Shown: positions 21,524 to 29,071 of the stretch, in pieces
Numbering within the stretch: the first letter of the stretch is position 1
Layout of the letters: every line of letters begins with the position of its first letter
Assembly (NCBI RefSeq): GCF_900104515.1
Contig: NZ_FNJL01000042.1
Span: forward strand, 1-37,141
Reading direction: 5' to 3'
DNA length: 37,141 nt
Origin: Paracidovorax cattleyae
GTDB taxonomy: Bacteria; Pseudomonadota; Gammaproteobacteria; Burkholderiales; Burkholderiaceae_C
Notes under the pieces: model-generated
Told to the model about the DNA's origin: nothing
The model's input: only the letters and a program-made list of their open reading frames with translations
Databases searched by the model: none
Made by a program: the position numbers and the translations under genes

Positions 21524-22207
21524 ATGGCGGCCCGCCTGCTGCTCGTGGAGGACGACCCGGCCATCGCGCGCACCGTGGCCTACGCCATGGAGCGCGATGG
21601 TCTGGCGGTGAGCCACAGCCTGCTGCTGGGCGACGCGCGCGGCCTGCTGCGCACCCACCGCTTCGACCTGCTGGTGCTGGACGTGGGCCTGCCGGACGGC
21701 AGCGGCCTGGACCTGCTGCGCGAACTGCGCCAGCAGGGCAACGCCCTGCCCGTGCTCATGCTCAGCGCCCACGGGGAAGAGATCGACCGCGTGCTGGGAC
21801 TGGAACTCGGCGCCGACGACTACCTGCCCAAGCCCTTCAGTCCGCGCGAGCTGGCCGCCCGGGCCAAGGCCCTGCTGCGCCGCACCGCCGTGCCCGCGGC
21901 GGCGCCCGCCTCTCCGGCGGCCGGCCCCTTCCACGACGACACCGCCGGCCAGCGCATGCACCTGCACGGACGCGCGCTGGCACTCACGCGCCGGGAATAC
22001 CGCCTGCTGTCCCAGTTGCTCGCGGGCCCGGGCCGCATCCACACGCGCGAGGCCCTGCTGGCCGGCGCCTGGGGCGGTGACAGCGAGAGCACCGACCGCA
22101 CCGTGGACACGCACATCAAGACCCTGCGCGCCAAGCTGCGCGAGGCCGACCCATCGCGCGAGTACATCCACACCCACCGGGGTATGGGCTACTCGCTAGA
22201 AGTATGA
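21524..22207 (+). CDS. creB: OmpR/PhoB-type response regulator, CreB-like
   Basis: A 227-residue regulator with an N-terminal receiver (acidic D10-D11, phospho-acceptor D53, S81, K103 of LPKPF) and a C-terminal OmpR-type winged helix (about 135-225, with RREYRLLSQL and RTVDTHIKTLRAKL). The assignment to CreB rests on the kinase and CreD homologues that follow. In E. coli CreBC responds to carbon and fermentation signals and activates creD; in Aeromonas and Pseudomonas relatives it controls beta-lactam responses. Start at 21524 follows MarC by two bases. A dispersed repeat separates it from creC. Confidence 0.88.
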   Translation: MAARLLLVEDDPAIARTVAYAMERDGLAVSHSLLLGDARGLLRTHRFDLLVLDVGLPDGSGLDLLRELRQQGNALPVLMLSAHGEEIDRVLGLELGADDYLPKPFSPRELAARAKALLRRTAVPAAAPASPAAGPFHDDTAGQRMHLHGRALALTRREYRLLSQLLAGPGRIHTREALLAGAWGGDSESTDRTVDTHIKTLRAKLREADPSREYIHTHRGMGYSLEV

Positions 22208-22319
22208 GGCCCCCCCTGAGGCGCTTCGCGCCATCCCCCCGAGGGGGGACGACGCCGGTGGCCCGTCGAAGCCGGTTCCACGGCGTTCGCTGGGGTGGCC
22301 TGCTCCGCGGCCTTCTGAC
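22208..22319 (+). repeat. Dispersed intergenic repeat, copy 3 (between creB and creC)
   Basis: The element starts directly after the creB stop. It has GGCGCTTCGCGCC, a CCCCCC-GA-GGGGGG hairpin (22235-22248), GCCGGTGGCCCGTCGAAGCC, and the shared terminal core at 22297-22312. It also shares TTCTGAC after the core with copy 1. The 212-bp gap it lies in contains no gene. It interrupts what is normally a tightly packed creBC pair. Confidence 0.75.
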
Positions 22320-22419
22320 TGTTCATGTCTGGGGGACGGCAAGCATCTGCGGGCAGGCCATTGCACTGCCTCGCTTCGTTTGGGCCAGCGCATGGCCGTT
22401 GCGGGCAGGAGGTTGACCC

Positions 22420-23889
22420 ATGCGCCTCGGATTGCGGCTGCTCTTCGCATTCTTCCTCATCAATGGCATCGCGGCATTCTTCGTGCTGCGGGTGTTCACG
22501 GCAGAGATCAAGCCCAGCGTGCGGGAGGTGATGGAGGACATGATGGTGGACACCGCCAACCTGCTGGCGGAGCTGGCGAGCGACGACCTCGCGAGCGGGC
22601 GACTGGCTGCGGTCTCCCAGGGCGCACCCGGAACGCCGGAGAGCGATTTCGCGCGCCACGTGCGGCGCTACGCGAGCCGGCCGGTGGATGCCTCCATCTG
22701 GGGGCTGTCCAAGCAGACGCTGGATTTCCGCATCTACGTAACCGATGCGCGCGGGCGTGTGGTCTTCGATACCGAGCGGCGCGCCGTGGGCGATGACTAT
22801 TCGCAGTGGCGCGACGTGGCCCGCACGCTGCGCGGCGAATACGGCGCCCGCGCCACGCGCGACGTGCAGACCGACGACACCAGCGGCGTGATGTACGTGG
22901 CCGCGCCGATCTGGATCGACGGAGCCCCCGGTGGCGAGCGGCGGATCGGTGGCGTGCTCACCGTCGCCAAGCCGACGCGCACGGTGCAGCGCTTCATCGA
23001 CCGCGCCGAACGCAAGGTGCTGCAGGGCGGATTGCTGCTGCTTGTGCTCTCCGCGGCCGTGGGCGTGGCCGTCACCGTGTGGACCGTATGGCACGTGCGC
23101 CGCCTGCGCGACTATGCCCTCAGCGTGCAGGCGCCGGGCGACGGAGCCGGGCCGCCGCCCGCCGTGCCGCGCGTGCCCGGCGAACTCGGCGACCTCGCGC
23201 GGGCCATGGACCACATGCGCGAACGCCTCGCGGGCCGCGACTACATCGAAGGCTATGTGCGCGCCCTGACCCACGAGCTCAAGAGCCCCGTGGCCGCCAT
23301 CCGCGGCGCGGGCGAACTGCTGCAGGACGACCTGCCCGCGCCAGACCGGCGTCAGTTCGCCGCCCAGGTGGTGGACCAGAGCGAGCGCCTGCAGCGCCTC
23401 ATCGACCGCCTGCTGGAGTTGAGCAAACTGGAGCAACGCCAGCATGCCGAGGCCGGCGCCGCACCGGTGGCCCTGCGCGCGTGCGCCGAGGCCGCCCTGC
23501 GCCAGTGCGGGGCGCGGGCCTCACAACGCGGGGTGCGGCTGCAGCTGGAAGGGGACGGAGGAAGCGGCCCATGGGAGGCCGAACTCATCACCCTGGCCCT
23601 GGGCAACCTCATCGACAACGCCATCGATTTCTCACCCGGGGGAGGAACCGTGCAAATCGTGCTGGACGGCGTCACCGCATCCGTGCAGGACGAAGGACCG
23701 GGCGTGCCGGACTATGCCCTGCCCCGGCTGGGCGAGCGCTTCTTCACCACCGCGCGGCCGGACGGCACGCGCAGCGGCTCGGGACTGGGGCTGGCGATCG
23801 TGAAACGGGTCATGGCGCTGCACGGAGGGCGGCTCGACATGGCCAGCACCGCCCGGGGAATGCGGGCGACTCTGGTGCTGGCCGGCTGA
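22420..23889 (+). CDS. creC: Sensor histidine kinase, CreC-like
   Basis: A 489-residue membrane sensor kinase. TM1 (about 6-26), a periplasmic sensor of about 170 residues, TM2 (about 202-224), a HAMP-like linker, then the DHp domain with phospho-acceptor H285 in ALTHELKSPVAAIRG and an ATPase domain with N box LGNLIDNAIDFSP, G1 DEGPGVP and G2 GSGLGLAIVKR. The E-L-K-S-P form of the H box is characteristic of CreC-type kinases. Start ATG at 22420 follows CAGGAGG. It should phosphorylate the adjacent CreB-like regulator. Confidence 0.92.
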   Translation: MRLGLRLLFAFFLINGIAAFFVLRVFTAEIKPSVREVMEDMMVDTANLLAELASDDLASGRLAAVSQGAPGTPESDFARHVRRYASRPVDASIWGLSKQTLDFRIYVTDARGRVVFDTERRAVGDDYSQWRDVARTLRGEYGARATRDVQTDDTSGVMYVAAPIWIDGAPGGERRIGGVLTVAKPTRTVQRFIDRAERKVLQGGLLLLVLSAAVGVAVTVWTVWHVRRLRDYALSVQAPGDGAGPPPAVPRVPGELGDLARAMDHMRERLAGRDYIEGYVRALTHELKSPVAAIRGAGELLQDDLPAPDRRQFAAQVVDQSERLQRLIDRLLELSKLEQRQHAEAGAAPVALRACAEAALRQCGARASQRGVRLQLEGDGGSGPWEAELITLALGNLIDNAIDFSPGGGTVQIVLDGVTASVQDEGPGVPDYALPRLGERFFTTARPDGTRSGSGLGLAIVKRVMALHGGRLDMASTARGMRATLVLAG

Positions 23890-23951
23890 CGATCACTCCG
23901 GGGGGGCACAGGCCCGCGGCACGCGCCGGGCCGGGTGGCGGCGCACGGCAC

Positions 23952-23987
23952 TTCACGCTCGCCTCACAGACCTCATTTCCCCCTCAC
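23952..23987 (+). promoter_or_regulatory. Two tandem cre-tag-like CreB boxes upstream of creD
   Basis: The creC-creD gap has TTCAC-N6-CTCAC (23952-23967) followed by CTCAT-N6-CTCAC (23972-23987). The described CreB target, the cre tag, is TTCAC-N6-TTCAC. The first box differs from it by one base and the second by three, with exact 11-base half-site spacing in both. The boxes are 20 bp apart, about two helical turns. They sit 50-86 bp before the creD start, suiting direct activation of creD by CreB. Confidence 0.6.
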
Positions 23988-24037
23988 ACCCGGAGCCGAG
24001 ACTGCCCCTCCATCACCACTCGCCGGAGGAGCACCTC

Positions 24038-25447
24038 TTGAAACACCCCTTTCTCGCCAAAGCCGCGGCGCTTGTCGCGGTCACCCTGCTGCTGCTCTTC
24101 GGGCTCGGCATGATCGAAGACATCGTGCGCGACCGGCAGCACTACCGCAGCGAAGCCACCCGCAGCGTGGCCCAGAGCCTGGCCGGTCCGCAGACGCTGC
24201 TGGGACCGATGCTGCACAGCGCCTGCGTGGAGACCTGGGATACCGTCACCGGCAAGGGAGAGGAGCGCCGCACGACCGAGCAGCGGCGCGAATTCCTGCT
24301 CACGGCCATGCCCGAATCGCTGCAGGTGCGGTCGGGCGCCGCGATGCAGCAGCTCTCGCGCGGCCTGCACCAGGTCAACGCCTATACCCTCCAGGCCCAT
24401 GTCACCGCGCGCTGGGCCACGCTCGCGGACCTGCAGCCGCACGCCACCGTGGAGGGATCGCGCATGCAGTGCGGCGCGCCCATCCTCATGCTGGCCGTGG
24501 GCGATGCACGCGGCATACGCGCCGCGCGGGTGGAGGTGGACGGGCAACCTCTGGCGCTCAAGCCCGGCACCTTCCACCCCACCTATACGCGCGGCCTGCA
24601 CACACCGTTGCCGGAAGCGCTCCGCGGGCGCGGCGAGCCCCTGGTCGCCTCCGTGGATCTCGAGCTGGTGGGTACCGAGCGGCTTTCGGTGGTTCCCCTG
24701 GGCGGCGCGACCGACGTACAGTTTCAGAGCAGCTGGCCGCATCCTTCGTTCGGTGGCCGCTTTCTGCCCTCGGAGCGCGCGCTCGGCGACGACGGGGTCA
24801 CTGCACGCTGGCATCTCTCCGCGCTGGCCACCACCGCGCAGCAGGACGTTGCCGCCAGCCGGCGGCTGTGCGACCTTGCCGGCGATCCGGCGCCCTACCA
24901 GCCATCGGGAACGGCCGAGGCGGGCTGCGCCGATGTGTTCGGCGTCTCCTTCATCGACCCCGTCAATCCGTATTCGCTCTCCGGCCGCGCCACGAAATAC
25001 GGCGTGCTGTTCATCGCGCTCACCTTCCTGGCCGTGGGCCTGTTCGAGCTGCTGCAGCGGCTGCGGGTGCATCCGGTGCAATACCTGCTGGCGGGCAGCG
25101 CACTGTGCAGTTTCTTCCTGCTGCTGGTAAGTCTGTCCGAGCATCTGCCTTTCGGCACGGCCTACGCAGCAGCGGCTGGCGCGTGCGCGTTGCTGCTGAC
25201 CTACTACGCCTGCCACATGCTGCGCAGCGTGCGGCGCGGCCTGCCATTCGGCGCGGGCATCGCCGTGCTCTACGGCCTGCTCTACCTGCTGCTGCAACTG
25301 GAGCAGACGGCGCTGGTGGTGGGCGCGCTTTCGCTCTTCGCCGTGCTGGCATTCGTGATGGTGGCGACCCGCAAGCTGGACTGGTATGCGCTGTCCAGCA
25401 GCCGACGGGGCCCGTCCAACTCGCCACGAACCGAGACCGCAGCATGA
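24038..25447 (+). CDS. creD: CreD-like inner membrane protein
   Basis: A 469-residue protein of the CreD/Cet family. It has an N-terminal TM (about 8-27), a long periplasmic domain with the family motif SSWPHPSFGGRFLP, and a C-terminal cluster of about six TM helices that begins after FIDPVNPYSLSGRATKYGVLFIALTF, the most conserved segment. CreD is the main CreB-activated gene in E. coli and affects envelope and colicin E2 tolerance; its biochemical role is unknown. The start is TTG at 24038, with GGAGGA seven bases upstream and no in-frame ATG before the TM. Confidence 0.92.
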   Translation: MKHPFLAKAAALVAVTLLLLFGLGMIEDIVRDRQHYRSEATRSVAQSLAGPQTLLGPMLHSACVETWDTVTGKGEERRTTEQRREFLLTAMPESLQVRSGAAMQQLSRGLHQVNAYTLQAHVTARWATLADLQPHATVEGSRMQCGAPILMLAVGDARGIRAARVEVDGQPLALKPGTFHPTYTRGLHTPLPEALRGRGEPLVASVDLELVGTERLSVVPLGGATDVQFQSSWPHPSFGGRFLPSERALGDDGVTARWHLSALATTAQQDVAASRRLCDLAGDPAPYQPSGTAEAGCADVFGVSFIDPVNPYSLSGRATKYGVLFIALTFLAVGLFELLQRLRVHPVQYLLAGSALCSFFLLLVSLSEHLPFGTAYAAAAGACALLLTYYACHMLRSVRRGLPFGAGIAVLYGLLYLLLQLEQTALVVGALSLFAVLAFVMVATRKLDWYALSSSRRGPSNSPRTETAA

Positions 25448-25767
25448 CGGGGGCGCCTGCGACCGGAACGGCAACCCCATGCGCCGCGACATCCTGGTCG
25501 GGCTACCTGTCGGCACGGCAGGACGCGGGCGCGGCAGGCATGGCAACACCGCTCAGCCCGGCGGAAGCGGCCAGGCTCGCCCACTACCGGGACCGGCTGT
25601 TGGCGGCGTGGGAAGCCAGGGACCGTCCCGCGCTGAGGATCGCGAAGCAGGCCGTGCTGCAAACCGCCGCCATGCCCCGGGAATCCACACCGGCCTTCGC
25701 ACGGGCCATGCGCCTGATGGCCTGGCGCATGGCGGCCCTGCGCCTGGACCGGTCCCGGGTAGCGTGA
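25444..25767 (+). CDS. Small hypothetical protein overlapping creD
   Basis: A 107-residue Ala/Arg-rich protein whose ATG overlaps the creD stop codon (ATGA at 25444-25447), a sign of translational coupling. The N-terminal third is low-complexity. From about residue 35 (LSPAEAARLAHYRDRLL) to the end it is predicted helical, with repeated Arg/Met/Ala heptad-like spacing. It has no signal peptide or TM segment. I do not recognise the family. The coupling makes a real gene likely, but short GC-rich frames can arise by chance. Confidence 0.6.
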   Translation: MTGAPATGTATPCAATSWSGYLSARQDAGAAGMATPLSPAEAARLAHYRDRLLAAWEARDRPALRIAKQAVLQTAAMPRESTPAFARAMRLMAWRMAALRLDRSRVA

Positions 25768-25826
25768 GCATCGCGATGGTCCGCCACGGCAGCCAACGCG
25801 CCGGGCGAAGCGGGGTACGCAGTGCT

Positions 25827-26345
25827 TCAGCCCACGGCCGCCGCCACCCCGGACTTGGCCGCTTCGACGGCCAGGTCTGCGGAACAGGCACCTCCGCAGC
25901 CATGGATGGGCGCCGCCGGCAGCGCATCCGGCGCATGTACCCGGCCGCTGACCGGGTCGTAGCCGACGCGGCGCAGGTGCAGGGCCAGTGCCGCGTCCAT
26001 GGTCTGCGTGTGCTGCGGGAACCAGACGGCGAGCTCGCCTGCCATATGGCGCAGTACCGCGGTATCTCCCGTCTCGGCGCGTGCCGTACCTTCTCCCATC
26101 ACCTGGAGCACCACCTTGTGCTGCAGGCTGTGGCAGTTGCCCGATGCGAAACGGGTCGCGGCCATCCATGCGTCCTCGCGCGCGAAATGCTCCGTGGTGT
26201 GCGCCACCAGGGCATTCCAGGCAGAGAGCAGTTCGCTGTCTGCAGCCGCCTCGACGGCAGCCAGCAGCGCGACGAATTCCTCGTGCGTTTCATCCATGAG
26301 GGGCAGGTCCAGTGCGAGACCCTCCGACCATTGCAGTGCGGCCAT
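25827..26345 (-). CDS. Bacteriohemerythrin
   Basis: A 172-residue protein with all seven expected di-iron ligands: H21 (DETHEEF), H53 and E57 (EHFAREDAW), H72 and H76 (HSLQH), H112 and D117 (HTQTMD). Hemerythrins bind O2 reversibly and serve in oxygen delivery or sensing. After the four-helix domain (1-130) there is a tail with a C-x-x-x-C pair (HGCGGACSA), which is unusual and could bind a metal. ATG at 26345 is preceded by GGAGAG; a TTG at 26357 is in frame but poorer. It is convergent with the small gene after creD. Confidence 0.9.
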   Translation of the reverse strand: MAALQWSEGLALDLPLMDETHEEFVALLAAVEAAADSELLSAWNALVAHTTEHFAREDAWMAATRFASGNCHSLQHKVVLQVMGEGTARAETGDTAVLRHMAGELAVWFPQHTQTMDAALALHLRRVGYDPVSGRVHAPDALPAAPIHGCGGACSADLAVEAAKSGVAAAVG

Positions 26346-26467
26346 GCATCTCTCCAATCCTTGGCTTGCGGTGAGCGATGCAGCTTAGGTGCAGCCCCGG
26401 CCGGAAGATTTGATGCAGGTCAGCGTTCGGGCCGCCGGCCAGGGCATCCATGCCCCGGTATGGACAC

Positions 26468-26503
26468 AAAAAAGGCCGAAGCCCCCGTCAGGAGACCTCG
26501 GCC
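26468..26503 (-). terminator. Intrinsic terminator of the three-repeat protein gene
   Basis: On the minus strand GGCCGA (26503-26498) and TCGGCC (26479-26474) form a stem around a partly paired G/C-rich loop, followed by six T residues (26473-26468). It lies about 45 bases after the stop codon at 26549. The adjacent 26345-26468 stretch before the hemerythrin gene shows no other recognisable element. Confidence 0.75.
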
Positions 26504-26548
26504 CACAGAGGGCCATGGCGTGGCGTGCCATGGCTCCCACCAGTACGC

Positions 26549-27127
26549 TTACTGGTTGTACATGCGCTTGGCGTCTGCAACGCACTTGTCCTTGGCGTCA
26601 CCGCTCATGGTGTCGCAGCGCTCCTTGGCAGCCTTGTAGTCGGCTTCACGCTTTTCGTGGGCTGCGTCCTTCTTGGCTTCAGCCACCTGTGCGCCCTTCT
26701 CGGCAGCGGTGTCGGCGGGCTTGGTTTCAGCGCGGGCCACCTTGGCGTCTTCCTTGGCCTTCACATGGGCTGCCTTGGCATCCTTCTGGCAGACGTTCTT
26801 GGCATCGCCCTTCAGGTCGTCGCACTTTTCCTTGGCCACGTCGTAGGCGGCATCGGCGCGCGCCTCGGCCACCTTGTAGGTGTTCTTGTCGCTGGGCTTG
26901 TACTGGGCTTCCAGCTCGGCCTTGGCGATCTTCTCGTTGCCCTTGGCTTCCTTCTGGCAGACGTCCTTGGCATTGCCCGTCAGGCCGTCACACTTGGCCT
27001 TGGCGGCCTTGTAGTCGGCGGAGATGCGGTCGCCGGCGGCCTTGTGTTCTTCCTTGGTCATGGCCATGCCGGAGGTGGCGAGCAGACCGGCGACGGCCAG
27101 GGCGAGCAGATTGCGTGCGTGCTTCAT
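26549..27127 (-). CDS. Secreted three-repeat, two-cysteine helical protein
   Basis: A 192-residue protein with a signal peptide (about 1-22, cleavage near GMA-MT). The mature part is highly charged, Lys/Ala-rich and helical. It contains three copies of a 25-residue unit (residues 38-62, 94-118, 163-187) of the form YKAAKxKCDxLxGxAKxxC, each with two cysteines exactly 11 positions apart (C46/C57, C102/C113, C171/C182). Each unit looks like a disulfide-stapled helical hairpin in the periplasm. Similar uncharacterised proteins occur in Burkholderiales. It lies 70 bp after the CsbD gene on the same strand, which suggests joint stress control. Confidence 0.85.
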   Translation of the reverse strand: MKHARNLLALAVAGLLATSGMAMTKEEHKAAGDRISADYKAAKAKCDGLTGNAKDVCQKEAKGNEKIAKAELEAQYKPSDKNTYKVAEARADAAYDVAKEKCDDLKGDAKNVCQKDAKAAHVKAKEDAKVARAETKPADTAAEKGAQVAEAKKDAAHEKREADYKAAKERCDTMSGDAKDKCVADAKRMYNQ

Positions 27128-27197
27128 TGTTTTCTCCTCAAGTCAGTGAAGGGGATGGTTTTAGGAAATGTGCTGAGAGAGCAGGAGTCCGAACGGA

Positions 27198-27416
27198 TCA
27201 CTTGTCGAAACGGAAATCGGGATGGCGGTCCTGCCAGGCCTTGAGTTCCTTCTCGGCGGCATCGCGTGCCAAACCTTGGCGCTCCTGCAGCTTGCCGAGG
27301 AACTGGTCGCGCTTGCCGGCGACAACGTCGAGGTCGTCGTCGGTGAGCTTGCCCCACTGTTCCTTGATCTTGCCGGTGAATTGCTTCCAGTTGCCCTTGA
27401 TGGTGTCTTCGTTCAT
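27198..27416 (-). CDS. CsbD-family stress protein
   Basis: A 72-residue hydrophilic protein starting MNEDTIKGNWKQFTGKIKEQ, the standard CsbD-like opening, followed by WGKLTDDDLDVVAGKRDQFLGKLQ and a short C-terminal helix. CsbD proteins are induced in general stress and stationary phase in many bacteria; the molecular function is unknown. ATG at 27416 has GAGAGGA just upstream. The 240-bp gap to cysH contains only a terminator at its far end and possible promoter sequence. The gene ends 70 bp before the repeat protein and is probably cotranscribed with it. Confidence 0.92.
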   Translation of the reverse strand: MNEDTIKGNWKQFTGKIKEQWGKLTDDDLDVVAGKRDQFLGKLQERQGLARDAAEKELKAWQDRHPDFRFDK

Positions 27417-27588
27417 GGACGTGTCCTCTCTTCTGGGGGTCTCGCTTCCGCCATCCACTCCGATACGGGGTGGAACCCTTGCGGTATGCGATGGAGGCAC
27501 TGTAAAAGTCGGCCCGGCACGGTCGCGTAGGCACGGGGGGTGAGGCTGCGTCAGCCCAGGACTACTGACCACGTGAGCACCCAGCCAT

Positions 27589-27615
27589 AAAAAAAGGGCA
27601 TGCAAGCACGCCCTT
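27589..27615 (-). terminator. Intrinsic terminator of the CysH-like gene
   Basis: On the minus strand AAGGGCGTGC pairs with GCATGCCCTT (one G:T pair), forming a stem of about ten pairs directly followed by a seven-T run (27595-27589). It begins about 42 bases after the stop at 27657. This is one of the clearest terminators in the window. Confidence 0.88.
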
Positions 27616-27656
27616 CGGGATGGAGAGAGGAGAGGCGCCGCGGCCGGCGCACCCGG

Positions 27657-28280
27657 TCAATGGGCCAGGTGCAGGCCGCACTCGCGGTTGTCTTCGCCCT
27701 TGGTCGGGTCCACGTAGTCGAAATTGTTGGGCAGGCCGTGCGCCTGGCAGTACTCGTACAGGTCCTTGGAGCTCCAGTGGAGCAGCGGCGCGACCTTGAC
27801 GAGGCCGTCGGGGTTGAGGCTCACCGGATCCATCTGCGCCCGTACCGCGGTGTCGGTGGCACGCAGGGCGGTGAACCAGACCTTGGGTGCGGTCTCGCGC
27901 AGGGCCCGCGCGAAGGGCTCGAGCTTGACCTCCTGCGTGAACGCGGCGTGGCGGGGGTCGTCCAACCCGGGTGTGGGACCGTCCACCGCCTCGCGGTGGG
28001 CCCGCGAGCGCAGCGGAAGGTAGATGCGCAGGTTCAGCCCGAGCTGTCGCGTCACCTCGTCGGCGAACCGGTAGGTGGCTTCGGTGTTGTAGCCGTTGTC
28101 CATCCACACGACCGGGATGTCCGGCCGGGTGCGCGTGCACATGTGCAGGATCACGGCCTCGAACGGGCGGAAGTTGGTGGTGACGATGGGGGGCTGGCCC
28201 AGGCCGATGGCCCAGTCCACGAGGCCCTGCGCGTTGTGGCCGAGTTCGGCATTGATACGGTCGAGGTCGATGCTGCTCAT
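27657..28280 (-). CDS. cysH: CysH-like phosphoadenylyl-sulfate reductase family protein
   Basis: A 207-residue protein of the adenine-nucleotide alpha-hydrolase fold. IPVVWMDNGYNTEATYRFADEV matches the conserved part of CysH, and the C-terminal E-C201-G-L-H204 carries the catalytic cysteine. The CC and CxxC cysteines that bind [4Fe-4S] in APS reductases are absent, as in PAPS-type enzymes. Odd points: it is shorter than E. coli CysH (244), the nucleotide loop reads TTNFRPFEA instead of SSSFG-like, and the substrate loop before the terminal ECGLH is shortened. It may be a true PAPS/APS reductase of a divergent clade. ATG at 28280 is used. No other cys genes are in the window. Confidence 0.75.
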   Translation of the reverse strand: MSSIDLDRINAELGHNAQGLVDWAIGLGQPPIVTTNFRPFEAVILHMCTRTRPDIPVVWMDNGYNTEATYRFADEVTRQLGLNLRIYLPLRSRAHREAVDGPTPGLDDPRHAAFTQEVKLEPFARALRETAPKVWFTALRATDTAVRAQMDPVSLNPDGLVKVAPLLHWSSKDLYEYCQAHGLPNNFDYVDPTKGEDNRECGLHLAH

Positions 28281-28431
28281 GGGATGCGTGGCTCCGTTGC
28301 CGCGCCGGCAGGAAAGGAAAAGCGCCGGCGGCAGGGCTGGCATTGTGCCCCGCGTCCGGCCGGCCGTCCCGGCGCCAGGGCTCGCCCACGCCAGCGGCAG
28401 GGACGCAATACGCGGAATTCTGTTTATCAAT

Positions 28432-28461
28432 GTTAATAATTCGTATTAACTTTTCTATAAT
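28432..28461 (+). promoter_or_regulatory. Fur-like palindrome over the FecI promoter
   Basis: GTTAATAATTCGTATTAAC (28432-28450) is a 19-base palindrome with seven-base perfect arms, and 12 of 19 positions match the Fur consensus. A perfect TATAAT -10 follows at 28456-28461. A -35 at 17-base spacing would be TTAATA (28433-28438), inside the palindrome, so repressor binding would block RNA polymerase. The start point would be near 28468, only about four bases before the sigma factor start codon. Confidence 0.65.
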
Positions 28462-28471
28462 CACGGCCGCC

Positions 28472-29071
28472 ATGACATCCATCGCTGCCGATTCCCGCGC
28501 CGCCCCCGGCGCCGCCCCCCTGCTGGCGGCGCTCGTACAGCACTACGAGGAACTGGTCGGCGCGCTGCGGCAGCGCTTCGGCGAAGACTGCTTTCCCCGC
28601 GAGATCGTGAACGAGGTCTGCGTGCGGTTGCTGGAGCGACCCGTGCCGCAGCATGTGGAGAACCCGGTAGCGTTCCTGCGTGCGGTGTCGCGCGACCTGG
28701 CGATCGACCGGCACCGCGCCCGCGCACGCCGGCCCGAGACGGCCGTGGAACCGGATTTGCTGGAAGCGCATGCATCGCCACCGGCACCCGCGCGGCTGTC
28801 GCCGCCCGAACTGGCCTGCGCGGCGCAGCAGTGCCGGCAGGCCCTGCTGTCGGCCATCGCAGAGCTTCCCGAGGCCTGTCGCGATGTGTTCGTGATGGCC
28901 AAGCTGTACGGGCTGCCCCAGGACGAGGTCGCGCAGCGCCTGGGCATCTCGCGCAGCATGGTGGCACGGCACCTGGCACGTGCCTTGCGCAGCGTGCAGC
29001 CGGTCCTGCAGGGAGCCCGCGACCGCAGCAGCCCGCCGGCCGGGGATCCACAGCGCGACCATGAATACTGA
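28472..29071 (+). CDS. FecI-type ECF sigma factor
   Basis: A 199-residue extracytoplasmic-function sigma factor. Region 2 includes REIVNEVCVRLLERP and NPVAFLRAVSRDLAIDRHRARARR. Region 4 has ELPEACRDVFVMAKLYGL followed by the helix-turn-helix DEVAQRLGISRSMVARHLARAL. With the FecR-like anti-sigma and the receptor downstream it forms a cell-surface signalling unit that turns on siderophore uptake. ATG at 28472 is used; longer frames upstream would cross the Fur-like box and -10. The stop overlaps the fecR start by 11 bases. Confidence 0.92.
   Translation: MTSIAADSRAAPGAAPLLAALVQHYEELVGALRQRFGEDCFPREIVNEVCVRLLERPVPQHVENPVAFLRAVSRDLAIDRHRARARRPETAVEPDLLEAHASPPAPARLSPPELACAAQQCRQALLSAIAELPEACRDVFVMAKLYGLPQDEVAQRLGISRSMVARHLARALRSVQPVLQGARDRSSPPAGDPQRDHEY

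Noticed and set aside
28343-28471. Upstream extension of the sigma factor start
   Set aside because: The extended frame would cover the Fur-like palindrome and the -10 box, and the added residues are not sigma-like.
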